Under the pieces are notes generated by a model. That model searched no databases and was not told the DNA's origin. It worked only from the letters and a program-made list of their open reading frames with translations. From JARRJY01 sp037388705 (GTDB taxonomy: Bacteria; Pseudomonadota; Gammaproteobacteria; UBA6429; Thiohalophilaceae), in assembly GCA_037388705.1 (NCBI GenBank), contig JARRJY010000095.1, forward strand, positions 1 to 10,411: DNA of 10,411 nt, written 5' to 3'. Made by a program: the position numbers and the translations under genes. Of this stretch, positions 1-7,408 are shown piece after piece. Every line of letters starts with the position of its first letter. The stretch's first letter is position 1.

Positions 1-2
1 GG

Positions 3-287
3 TCTGTGTTGCAACTTACCTGGGGTTTGCTGGCAACAATGCTAGTAATGTGGTTTAGCAGATGGCGGGAGTTTCGTGCAGATAAAGGGGCAGCAGATAC
101 AGTGGGATTACACAAGATGCAATCAGCACTATCCTGTCTGAAAGCCGTACGGGAACATAACGATCTTCCGGATGAAATAGGTGCCTTCGGGATATCAGGG
201 CAGATTGGTCGGGGTATAAAACGTCTGTTTGTTAGTCATCCACCATTAACTGAGCGTATAGCTGCATTAAAAGAAGATTGGCACTGA
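3..287 (+). CDS. htpX: Protease HtpX, C-terminal part (5' truncated by window edge)
   Basis: This is the end of an M48-family zinc metalloprotease of the inner membrane, which degrades misfolded membrane proteins and is usually tied to envelope or heat stress. The frame is open from base 3, so the true start lies outside the window; the GTG at 6 is internal. What remains starts with a hydrophobic stretch (last membrane segment, ending near WFSRW). It is followed by the REFRAD motif, whose glutamate is the third zinc ligand in this family, and the conserved tail with AFGISG and SHPPLTERIAAL. The HEXXH motif would be upstream and is not visible. The AFGISG/SHPPL form is closer to the Pseudomonas-type HtpX than to the E. 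coli one, from memory of the family. The gene ends at TGA 285-287, inside an inverted repeat. Confidence 0.93.
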   Translation, partial: SVLQLTWGLLATMLVMWFSRWREFRADKGAADTVGLHKMQSALSCLKAVREHNDLPDEIGAFGISGQIGRGIKRLFVSHPPLTERIAALKEDWH

Positions 288-302
288 TTATCAATGATAA
301 TC
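286..302. repeat. Inverted repeat between htpX and the DUF1015 gene
   Basis: GATTATC, a 3-base spacer AAT, then GATAATC form a perfect 7-bp inverted repeat overlapping the htpX stop codon. It lies directly upstream of TATAAT at 304-309, a possible -10 for the DUF1015 gene. The run AATGATAATC resembles half of a Fur box (consensus GATAATGATAATCATTATC), but the right half fits poorly. It could be an operator; which protein binds is inference. Confidence 0.3.
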
Positions 303-348
303 GTATAATTGTTATAAACAGATAAAATAATAATGGCGAGGGAAAGAT

Positions 349-1589
349 ATGCCTTTAATAAAACCATTTGCAGGCTTGAGACCAAAAAAACAATTTGCCA
401 GTGATGTAATTGCTCCTCCTTATGACGTGTTAAATACGGAAGAAGCCAGGGAACGTGCAAAAGGAAGGGAATACAGTTTTCTGCACATTTCCAAGCCTGA
501 AATAGATTTACCAGAAGGTACAGATCCTTTTGATGAAAAGGTATATCAAAAAGGTGCCGAAAATCTTAATAAACTTTTGAATGAACAAATCCTGTTTCAG
601 GATGAAACAGAGTGTTATTACATTTACCAGTTAATTATGGGCAGTCACAAGCAGGTTGGCCTAGTTGCTGTAGCTTCAGTTGCTGATTATGATACAAACC
701 GTATCCGTAAACATGAATTTACGCGCCCTGACAAAGAAGATGACAGGGTCAGGCAGATTGATGCTCTTAATGCACAAACTGGCCCCGTATTCCTGACTTA
801 CCGCCATAACCAGGTGATTGATGAACTNNNNNNNNNNAAATAGTACTACAAACACCCGAGTACGATCTGACTGCCGATGATGGTGTACAGCACACTATCT
901 GGGTGGTAAATGACAAACATATCATCGATATTATTACCTCGACATTTGATGCAATGGATTGTTTATACATTGCGGATGGCCATCATCGTTCAGCTGCAGG
1001 CTCACGTATTGCTGCCATGCGTAAGCAAAACAACCCACAACATTCGGGTGATGAAAGTTATAATTATTTCTTGTCGGTAATTTTCCCGGATAACCAGATG
1101 AATATTCTCGACTATAACCGGGTGATTACAGATCTGAATGGCTTATCTGAGAGCGAATTTCTTAATAAAGTTGATTCGGCATTCAGTGTTGAAGAGGTGA
1201 GAGAAGCGTATAAACCCCGGCAGGCAGGTGAGTTTGGTATGTACCTGTCAGGCAAGTGGTACAGGTTGGCTATAAAACAGGAGAGGATTCCCACTGATCC
1301 TGTTGGCAGGCTTGATGTCAGTTTGCTACAAAATAACCTGATTGAACCCATCCTTGGAATTGATGATCCTCGTCGTGACAAACGTATTGATTTTGTTGGT
1401 GGTATTCGTGGCTTGTCTGAACTGGAAAAACGCGTAAATAGCGGTGAAATGCAGGTAGCATTCTCACTATTTGCAACCAGCCTGGATAACCTGATGGCGG
1501 TTGCTGATGCCAATGAAGTGATGCCACCCAAGTCAACCTGGTTTGAGCCGAAGTTAGCAGACGGTCTTGTTTCGCATGTCCTAGATTAA
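349..1589 (+). CDS. DUF1015 family protein, one gene split by an assembly gap
   Basis: This is a conserved cytoplasmic protein of the DUF1015 family, whose biochemical function is not established. The start is ATG 349, with GAGG at 338-341 as ribosome binding site, 7 bases upstream. The N-terminal half carries the family signature VIAPPYDVL and the segment GPVFLTYRH. The C-terminal half carries YIADGHHRSAA, the most conserved family motif, and DPRRDKRIDFVGG. Ten Ns at 828-837 separate the halves. After the gap the frame starting at 840 is open and reads I-V-L-Q-T-P-E-Y-D-L-T-A-D-D-G straight into the second half, well before the GTG at 903, so no internal start is needed. The known bases total about 410 codons, close to the usual family length of just over 400. 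The apparent frameshift means only that the Ns are a placeholder: the true missing length must be 2 modulo 3. No functional partner is evident nearby. Confidence 0.9.
828..837. other. Assembly gap (10 Ns) inside the DUF1015 gene
   Basis: Ten undetermined bases. The flanking reading frames of the same gene are +1 on the left and +3 on the right, so the Ns cannot be an exact base count. The true gap is probably short, because homologous sequence resumes within a few residues. Confidence 0.98.
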
Positions 1590-1602
1590 GTGGAGTTTTG
1601 TG

Positions 1603-1639
1603 CATGGATGAACTTATATCGTGAAGCCCATGGATGGGC
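1603..1639. repeat. Intergenic CATGGATG pair with palindrome
   Basis: The octamer CATGGATG occurs at 1603-1610 and again at 1629-1636, 26 bases apart. The second copy sits inside the palindrome GCCCAT-GG-ATGGGC (1626-1639), which can fold as a short hairpin. It is followed at 1642-1651 by AGC-GAAA-GCT, a small stem with a GNRA-type loop. The element lies between the convergent DUF1015 and fimX genes and may be a dispersed intergenic repeat or a weak terminator. No U-tract follows, so a normal intrinsic terminator is unlikely. Confidence 0.4.
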
Positions 1640-1715
1640 GAGAGCGAAAGCTTATTTAGTAAATGAGTATTGCGAGTAATTTGATAGCATAGCTTGCGCT
1701 ATATTAAAGAATTAT

Positions 1716-3806
1716 TTAAAAGCCTTCACTGAAGTCGTAGTTCATTTCCACTTCAGGTTGCTGCAGGAAGTGACCCTGAATAAAGTTAATACTGCTTTGC
1801 CATAGAATAGCCAGGCTGTTCGCATCTTCTACATAAGCGGCGATGGTCTGAATATTCTGGTTACTGACTTCATCCGAGATGGTTTTGATTTTTTCCTGGT
1901 TTTCGGCGTTCTGGATCAGACCTTTCATGATATCCGGATGGAACTTGATGTAATCAACTTTGAAGTACTTCAATGCCTGGTAAGTATTTTGTTCGGTACC
2001 AAAGTTTTCCAGCGCAACACGACATCCTAGTTGACGTAATCCTTCTAGAACAACTTTAGCCTGTTTAACATGGTTCAGGGCAGTGGATTCAGAAACCTGG
2101 AACACGATATTGCTGTTGTCCATACGCATATTTTTCAAACGATCGCTTATCCAGGGTAAAAACTCACTATCAACCAGCGAACCGATAGACAACTTGATAA
2201 ACATGCGGGTAGGTTGTCCCTGTTTTATTTTTCCAGCCAGTGCAGCCAGTGAGTTGGCAATTACCCAGCGGTCAATAAAATTCGTGAGTTGAGAGGTTTC
2301 GGCGGCGGCCATGAAGACGCCCGGGTTCACTTCTTCCTGCCCGGTTTCATCAAGCATGCGCAACAGCACTTCATAGTGGGCACCGGTATCACCATGCAGG
2401 CTGACAATCGGCTGGAATAACAGTTTAAAGTGGTTATTTTTAAGAGCTACCTTGATGCGCTGTTGCCAGGCAATCATTTCTTCTTTCTCTTCAAGCTCTT
2501 CTACAGCAGGGTTAAAGACAAAATGCTGGTTACCCCCGGTTTTTTGTGCAGCATGGCAACCTTTTTCCGCACGTTCTATACATTCGTTGGCACTGGTAGT
2601 CGTTTCATTAACGGTTGCTATACCGATACTTACTGTCGTATTGACGGACATACCGTTAATATCAGAGATATGATCACTGATCAGCTTGCAGACAAAATCG
2701 GCAGCTTTTTCAAGCTGCTTCTGGTCAACGTTATTTAACATGAAGGTAAATACCGGGCCTTCAAAACGTGCCAGGACACCTTTATTTTCAAGTTTTTCTT
2801 TTAATATTGCGGAGGTATCCGTTAGCAGCATGTCAATTCCGGAAATTCCAATCTTCTCTTTCAGATCATCATACTTATCCAGCGTTATATAAAGAATCCC
2901 TCCCTTTGTTTTTCCTTCCACTGCATAAGAAACCAGTTTTTCAACCTGTTCAATAAAATAATTGCGGTTAAACAGGCCGGTTAATAAATCCTGTTTGCTG
3001 AGCGCGGTGAGTTGTTTTTCCAGTTCCTTGCTGTCAGCCTGGTCGCGAATAATGATTTGTGAACATGATTCGCCCTCCATACTGGCACTGGAAAATTCCA
3101 TGGTGATTTTGAAGGCGTCACCTTCAACATTCTGGCCATGAACATCAATGGAATCTTCCTGCGTCTGGCCTTTAGAATAATTACGTAGAAATTCTTTTAG
3201 TTTGCCATGGTCTTCAGAACCGACCATATCGAGGATCGGCATACCTTCAATATCTTCCAGTTCCTCGTAGCCAAACATTTTTAAATAAGCCTTGTTGGCA
3301 TAAATATGCATGCCATCATGCACATAGGCAATGGCATCGCGTGAACTATCAATCAGATCCCTGGCACGTTTTTCAGTTTCACGAAGCAGCTTTTCATTAA
3401 GGCGATAGGCACGGCGGTCATGCAGATCAGACAATTCCCTGGCCACGATATGTTTAAAACGTTCTGCCTGATCAGTTGCAACGGTGTCTCGTGCACCAAT
3501 ATTCAAAACATCGATTGCTGTGGCCTCTTTCCCCGGTGGTGTAATAACTACCAGGGGAATATCACGGCCAGACTGGCTTAACAGTTCCTGGGCTTTTTTG
3601 GCGCTGAAGAGCGGCAAAGTCTGTTTCGCAAGAATCAAATCAATCGGGTTATCTTCGAGTGCTTTTTCCATATCTTCATCATCCTCGACACGAAGATCTC
3701 TCACGATATGACCTGCATTTCGTAATAGGTTAATCAGTGATTCTGCTTCTTCAGAGGTATCAAAGATCGTAAGGATTCTGATCAGGTCTTGTTCACTCAC
3801 ACTCAA
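1716..3806 (-). CDS. fimX: FimX-like cyclic-di-GMP receptor (REC-like/PAS/degenerate GGDEF/degenerate EAL)
   Basis: A 696-residue signalling protein without membrane segments. Domain order: a receiver-like domain (about 8-125), coiled linker (128-150), PAS (150-257), GGDEF (265-432) and EAL (443-690). This order and length match FimX of Pseudomonas and Xanthomonas, which binds cyclic-di-GMP and promotes type IV pilus assembly through PilZ/PilB. The GGDEF site reads EGPVF (349-353), so cyclase activity is not expected. The EAL motif is EVL (479-481), as in FimX. Further catalytic positions are changed: K538 for the usual N, E600-N601 for the DD pair, A657 for E. Q465, LLR (481-483), E573, K621 and Q677 remain, which suggests a binding rather than cleaving domain. 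The receiver lacks a clear phospho-aspartate at the expected place. The start is unclear: TTG 3806 has a GGA only 4 bases upstream, while GTG 3800 (694 residues) has it 10 bases upstream. It follows the PilZ-like gene on the same strand by 139 bp. Confidence 0.86.
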   Translation of the reverse strand: MSVSEQDLIRILTIFDTSEEAESLINLLRNAGHIVRDLRVEDDEDMEKALEDNPIDLILAKQTLPLFSAKKAQELLSQSGRDIPLVVITPPGKEATAIDVLNIGARDTVATDQAERFKHIVARELSDLHDRRAYRLNEKLLRETEKRARDLIDSSRDAIAYVHDGMHIYANKAYLKMFGYEELEDIEGMPILDMVGSEDHGKLKEFLRNYSKGQTQEDSIDVHGQNVEGDAFKITMEFSSASMEGESCSQIIIRDQADSKELEKQLTALSKQDLLTGLFNRNYFIEQVEKLVSYAVEGKTKGGILYITLDKYDDLKEKIGISGIDMLLTDTSAILKEKLENKGVLARFEGPVFTFMLNNVDQKQLEKAADFVCKLISDHISDINGMSVNTTVSIGIATVNETTTSANECIERAEKGCHAAQKTGGNQHFVFNPAVEELEEKEEMIAWQQRIKVALKNNHFKLLFQPIVSLHGDTGAHYEVLLRMLDETGQEEVNPGVFMAAAETSQLTNFIDRWVIANSLAALAGKIKQGQPTRMFIKLSIGSLVDSEFLPWISDRLKNMRMDNSNIVFQVSESTALNHVKQAKVVLEGLRQLGCRVALENFGTEQNTYQALKYFKVDYIKFHPDIMKGLIQNAENQEKIKTISDEVSNQNIQTIAAYVEDANSLAILWQSSINFIQGHFLQQPEVEMNYDFSEGF

Positions 3807-3873
3807 ATAGTCCAGTATTTATTGTTTTTGTCCATCAGGCCCTAATGATGTCATCCAGAGTCTGCAATTTGCA

Positions 3874-3883
3874 AGCATATGCT
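3874..3883. repeat. 10-bp perfect palindrome upstream of fimX
   Basis: AGCATATGCT is a perfect 10-bp palindrome in the 139-bp spacer upstream of fimX, about 70 bases before its start. It could be an operator for a dimeric regulator of fimX alone. I find no convincing -35/-10 pair beside it, so this is a weak call. Confidence 0.2.
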
Positions 3884-3945
3884 CTAAGCTTGTGCTAAAT
3901 ATATCGGCAAATACCTGAAAAATTGAAGAAAATTCAGGGATAATT

Positions 3946-5823
3946 CTAGAGGGAGCTCCAGACATTGGATAAATCTTTATCATCCATGCTGGTTTGATGT
4001 GAGGTTGATTCTTTCGACGTTTCGTTTTCCATGCTGAACTGGAACTGGGCAAAATGACCGGTATTCTGAATAGATTTTGTCAGGGTGACAGGCATTTCCT
4101 TACCCAGGATCCTCAAAGTTACCCGGTTGCCTTCCCGCCAGGGTACCGGGCCTGTTATCAGGGTAGCTGGCTGATTGATGGCACTCAGGGCCGGTAACAT
4201 CAGGGTGCGCTGATAACTATCTTTCCCGGAAGTCGAACGCAGGCCGATTGCGGCTGCATCAGGGTTCATCATTTCAATACCTACTTGCAGGTTATTGTTG
4301 TCACCAAAGCGCATCCAGCGAATAACCCCGATTCCCCATTTCCAGCTGTTGCCATTGATAGCGCGCTTGATTCCAATCAGCTCACCCACTTGCACGGTAG
4401 CGTTTACACCATTGAGGCGTTCAATGCAGTAACCATTGGCACTCTCATTCAGAATGACCCAGTCATCTACCCGGTACTTTGGTTTGAGTTCTTCCTCGTG
4501 AGTTTTGATCTGGGTCAGTCCTTTTCTCACCTCCTGCCCCAGGCCTTGAGCAGGAAATTCATAATTCGTGGTTTCAGAATTGGGATAAACCATGTTCCAT
4601 ACGTCAGGCTGTTCATCGTTTAGATCGATTACCTCGGAACTCTTGAAGTGAGCAACATTATCGAAGCTGGGCTTCTTTTTATCCGTGGTAGGCTGATCAT
4701 TTTTACGTTTATTTCGCTGGCTAATGAAGTCGTGTGTAGCGCTCAGGCCAAGTGTAATTTTGACTTTCTCCTGTTTATCACTACGTGGAAAATGTCGTTT
4801 GCTTGTCAGGCCCCAGGCAACAAATAAACGTTTCAGCAAATCCTGTGACAGGTTGGGACGCGACATATCGATCCCGGTGAGGGTGGTTGTGACAACATCA
4901 CGGTTTTCCTTGATTTCTTTCTTCAACACCGAAGCCAGCTCGCGGGTATCAATAACCCGGGCATCGTCGCCTTTTGTAGTATCAAAAATAGTACTGCCAT
5001 TACGGGTGGGGCTATTTGTGTCCGCTAGTGACATTGGGTATGGCGGGATATCATGGTCGAGACTGGTGACAAAATAATTTCTGTTGTTATCAAAGTCAGC
5101 ATCATCAAAGGATAACAATCGACAATGGCTGGTCCAGCGTTCCAGGGAATCATTCACTTTGCCAATTTCACCCAGGCGAAGACGATAGGGTGAGGTCAGT
5201 GCAAGTAATAGTGCACGCAGGTATTCATCAACAATCGTTGTCTTTTTAACATAACAATGTTGTTCATCAGTTATGGCCAGTTTCAGTATCTTGCGACTCT
5301 CAGCAAATCGGTATAACTGGTGTAACTCATACCAGGTATTTTTAGGATAGGGAGCATAAACCTGGTACGCGCTTAACAATACCCGGTTGCTGTAACTGAT
5401 CGCGCGATGAAGCACCAAAGCTAACGGTTTTTTATCTGTAAATAGTGAGTTGCTGTTTGAAATATCATCCAGAGCAATTTTATAAGCTGTTGCCATGGCA
5501 TTAAAAATTTCACGGGTTGCTGCGGCAACCTTGTAGTTTTTTTCAGGTAATGGAAAAGTGATGCCAACAAAATGTTTTTTCATCGAGTCGGTGACGTATT
5601 GAACCGGTTCTCGAAGTTTTTCCAGGAAGGCCAGTCTGTCCTGGGCAGAATAATTCAAAGAGTTGGTTTCAGTGAGGGCAGAGTAAATAAGGCGAGCCGT
5701 TTCCCCCAGGTTTGCCATCGGCAGGGCACTTATCCACTGCTCAACCTTCCTGGTTTTGATGTTGAAATTGTCTTTGCCTGGCTTGCTGCGCACGGGTAGC
5801 TCAAGCCTGATGGACCTGCTCAC
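3946..5823 (-). CDS. Uncharacterised protein with PilZ-like C-terminal domain, paired with FimX
   Basis: A 625-residue soluble protein I cannot assign to a named family. Residues about 1-240 are mostly helical and contain no signal peptide. Residues 245-430 are polar, with a basic stretch at about 360-386 (many K/R/N) that looks like a flexible linker. From about 438 the chain resembles a PilZ fold: N449-x-S451-x-x-G454 matches the (D/N)xSxxG half of the cyclic-di-GMP motif, and GVIRWMR (489-495) and VGIEMM (504-509) resemble the following strands. The RxxxR half is missing; only a single R441 precedes. So it may be an atypical or non-binding PilZ domain. A final beta-rich part (550-598) and a disordered Ser/Thr-rich tail end the protein. 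GTG 5823 is chosen because AGGG lies 6 bases upstream in an AG-rich tract. It is the first gene of a likely operon with fimX, which supports a role in cyclic-di-GMP or pilus control; this is inference. Confidence 0.7.
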   Translation of the reverse strand: MSRSIRLELPVRSKPGKDNFNIKTRKVEQWISALPMANLGETARLIYSALTETNSLNYSAQDRLAFLEKLREPVQYVTDSMKKHFVGITFPLPEKNYKVAAATREIFNAMATAYKIALDDISNSNSLFTDKKPLALVLHRAISYSNRVLLSAYQVYAPYPKNTWYELHQLYRFAESRKILKLAITDEQHCYVKKTTIVDEYLRALLLALTSPYRLRLGEIGKVNDSLERWTSHCRLLSFDDADFDNNRNYFVTSLDHDIPPYPMSLADTNSPTRNGSTIFDTTKGDDARVIDTRELASVLKKEIKENRDVVTTTLTGIDMSRPNLSQDLLKRLFVAWGLTSKRHFPRSDKQEKVKITLGLSATHDFISQRNKRKNDQPTTDKKKPSFDNVAHFKSSEVIDLNDEQPDVWNMVYPNSETTNYEFPAQGLGQEVRKGLTQIKTHEEELKPKYRVDDWVILNESANGYCIERLNGVNATVQVGELIGIKRAINGNSWKWGIGVIRWMRFGDNNNLQVGIEMMNPDAAAIGLRSTSGKDSYQRTLMLPALSAINQPATLITGPVPWREGNRVTLRILGKEMPVTLTKSIQNTGHFAQFQFSMENETSKESTSHQTSMDDKDLSNVWSSL

Positions 5824-5825
5824 TT

Positions 5826-5839
5826 GTCACCCTCTCTCA
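5826..5839 (-). promoter_or_regulatory. Strong ribosome binding site for the PilZ-like gene
   Basis: Reading on the minus strand, the tract TGAGAGAGGGTGAC precedes the GTG at 5823, with AGGG 6 bases away. This purine-rich site decides the GTG start, since no ATG lies in frame nearby. Confidence 0.65.
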
Positions 5840-5860
5840 AGTTAAGCCATTTAAAAAACC

Positions 5861-5878
5861 AAGTATAATCGCATACTT
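5861..5878 (-). promoter_or_regulatory. Inverted repeat overlapping a possible -10 of the PilZ-like/fimX operon
   Basis: AAGTAT, six bases, ATACTT form a perfect 6-bp inverted repeat. On the minus strand its left arm contains TATACT (5867 to 5862), a good -10 hexamer about 40 bases before the GTG start. The expected -35 position (around 5885-5890) reads GAAATG, which is poor. A weak -35 plus a symmetric site at the -10 would fit a regulated promoter, but no regulator can be named. Confidence 0.3.
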
Positions 5879-5966
5879 AGACTACATTTCTTGGAATTAT
5901 GACACAATCATTACAAATCGTCGCACTTTTAAGCATACCTGAAAGGGCTATTTTTCAGTTTTTTGT

Positions 5967-6773
5967 TTATTGGGCCGGAAATTCACCAAGCGGTAATTTG
6001 GACGGTTTTCCAGCCTGTTCGATGACGAGTCGTGGCACCAGGTAACCCGGCAGCAGTTGGCGTAATTCCCGTTCAAATTCAATAGCCTGTTCAGCTGGTA
6101 CGGCAAAATGGGCGGCGCCACTGACTTTATCCAGTTGGTGCAGGTAATAGGGTAATACCCCGGCTTCAAAAAGGCTTTCACTCAAGTGCTTTAGCACATG
6201 GACATCATCATTGATCCCTTTAAGCAATACAGCCTGGTTCAGTATTCGAATGCCAGTGGCAGTAATTCGTTGCAGACCTTTTATGACCTCGTGATCCAGT
6301 TCCTGGGCATGGTTACAATGAATCACCATCACGGTTTGTAAGTGGCTGCTTGTTAACAGGGTTAGTAGTTCGACATCCACTCTTTCCGGGAGTACAACCG
6401 GGAAACGGCTATGAATACGCAGGCGTTTGAGATGGTTAATTGTTGCCAGTTGCTCCAGCAAGCCAGTCAGTCGTTGATTGGAAAGACTTAGCGGATCACC
6501 ACCACTGAGAATCACTTCCTCGATAGTTTCATCGCTTTGAATGTAATTAAGGGCGTCTTGCCAGAATTCAGGCCGATAATGGGCATCCTGGTATGGGTAA
6601 TGGCGGCGGAAACAATAACGACAATGGATGGCACAGGCTGGGGTGGTGATCAGCAATACCCGGCCGTGATACTTGTGTAACAGGCCGGGAATTGGCATGG
6701 CATCCAGGTCACCCACGGGATCTTCAGAATAGGCATCTGGTTGTTCCTCAAATTCAAGATGTATTGGCAGCAC
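5967..6773 (-). CDS. epmB: EF-P beta-lysylation enzyme EpmB (lysine 2,3-aminomutase), N-terminally truncated
   Basis: A radical SAM enzyme of the KamA family that converts lysine to (R)-beta-lysine for modification of EF-P. Counting from the GTG at 6773 (268 residues), the cluster motif CAIHCRYC gives C47, C51 and C54. SGGDPL (90-95), PYYLHQLDKV near 209-218 and the tail KPSKLPL follow; K259 is the expected PLP lysine. E. coli EpmB has 342 residues, so some 70 are missing. The GTG is not a natural start: upstream, the frame continues with C-P-T-D-P-L-L-L-Q-V-L-P, which matches the family segment before the catalytic core. It then hits an in-frame TGA (6834-6836) that touches the efp start codon. 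No good start codon lies between. So the gene is broken at its 5' end, by a real deletion or by misassembly. The catalytic core is complete, but whether it is expressed or active is unclear. Confidence 0.92.
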   Translation of the reverse strand: MLPIHLEFEEQPDAYSEDPVGDLDAMPIPGLLHKYHGRVLLITTPACAIHCRYCFRRHYPYQDAHYRPEFWQDALNYIQSDETIEEVILSGGDPLSLSNQRLTGLLEQLATINHLKRLRIHSRFPVVLPERVDVELLTLLTSSHLQTVMVIHCNHAQELDHEVIKGLQRITATGIRILNQAVLLKGINDDVHVLKHLSESLFEAGVLPYYLHQLDKVSGAAHFAVPAEQAIEFERELRQLLPGYLVPRLVIEQAGKPSKLPLGEFPAQ

Positions 6774-6794
6774 CTGTAATAACAGGGGATCTGT

Positions 6795-6816
6795 AGGGCA
6801 GTTTGCAGGGCAGTTT
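6795..6816. repeat. Short tandem repeat at the epmB/efp junction
   Basis: AGGGCAGTTT occurs at 6795-6804 and again at 6807-6816, a period of 12. In the epmB frame the two units encode N-C-P-A and N-C-P-T. Removing one unit restores the spacing seen in E. coli EpmB between an arginine and the DPLL motif, so one unit looks like a local insertion. It sits just inside the point where epmB homology stops. Confidence 0.6.
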
Positions 6817-6835
6817 AGTTTGATTCGAGGTGTTC

Positions 6836-7405
6836 ATGGCCAGTTATAGTACCAATGAGTTTCGCGGCGGTCTCAAAATCATGATGGATGGTGATCCCTG
6901 CAGCATTATTGAAAACGAGTTTGTTAAGCCTGGCAAGGGCCAGGCCTTTAATCGGGTAAAAATTCGCAACCTGATTACCGGCCGCGTGCTGGAAAAGACT
7001 TTCAAATCCGGTGAATCGGTGGAAGCGGCTGATGTCATGGATACGGATATGCAGTACCTGTATAACGATGGTACGGCATGGTACTTCATGGACCCGGACA
7101 GCTTCGAGCAGGTTGGTGCCGACGAGAAAGCCGTGGGTGAGAACATCAAGTGGCTTAAAGAACAGGACATGTGCACCGTCACGCTCTGGAACGGTGTCCC
7201 AATAGCGATTACGCCGCCTAACTTCGTTATCCTGGAAGTGACCGAAACCGACCCCGGTGTACGTGGTGATACTTCCGGTGGTGGTGGTAAACCAGCTACC
7301 TGTGATACCGGGGCCGTGGTGCGTGTACCCTTGTTCATTGATATCGGTGAGCAAATCAAGGTGGATACCCGTACCGGTGAATACGTGGGTCGTGCCAAGG
7401 ACTAA
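6836..7405 (+). CDS. efp: Translation elongation factor P
   Basis: EF-P binds the ribosome between P and E sites and stimulates peptide bond formation at polyproline stretches. The 189-residue protein matches the E. coli length (188). It opens with [11 protein letters not shown], has the modified loop VKPGKGQAF with K34 as the acceptor of beta-lysine, and ends in the OB-fold signature [20 protein letters not shown] and the [11 protein letters not shown] tail. It shows no damage. ATG 6836 is chosen over the in-frame GTG at 6830: family members begin M-A-x-Y-S, and GAGG (6827-6830) lies 5 bases upstream of the ATG. Lysine at 34, instead of arginine, puts it in the EpmAB-modified class rather than the rhamnosylated class. 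Its usual divergent promoter region towards epmB is absent here; transcription would have to start inside epmB, and I see no strong promoter there. Confidence 0.98.
   Translation: MASYSTNEFRGGLKIMMDGDPCSIIENEFVKPGKGQAFNRVKIRNLITGRVLEKTFKSGESVEAADVMDTDMQYLYNDGTAWYFMDPDSFEQVGADEKAVGENIKWLKEQDMCTVTLWNGVPIAITPPNFVILEVTETDPGVRGDTSGGGGKPATCDTGAVVRVPLFIDIGEQIKVDTRTGEYVGRAKD
7397..7401 (+). promoter_or_regulatory. Ribosome binding site for epmA inside the efp end
   Basis: AAGGA lies 7 bases before ATG 7409 and overlaps the last sense codons of efp, pointing to coupled translation of efp and epmA, whose coding regions are only 3 bases apart. Confidence 0.6.
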
Positions 7406-7408
7406 TCC

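Noticed and set aside
903..1589. A separate gene starting at GTG 903
   Set aside because: The frame is open upstream to the N gap and encodes family sequence there, so it is the second part of the DUF1015 gene.
1689..1702. ATAGC-TTGC-GCTAT hairpin between the convergent genes as a terminator
   Set aside because: Only 5 bp with no U-run on either side.
3914..3938. CCTGAA ... TTCAGG inverted repeat after the PilZ-like gene
   Set aside because: A 6-bp stem with a 13-base loop and no U-tract; likely chance in AT-rich spacer.
5939..5964. Hairpin CTGAAA/TTTCAG followed by six Ts, looking like a terminator
   Set aside because: The stem is only 6 bp with an 8-base loop, and it would terminate the + strand, where no gene ends; it is in the wrong direction for epmB.
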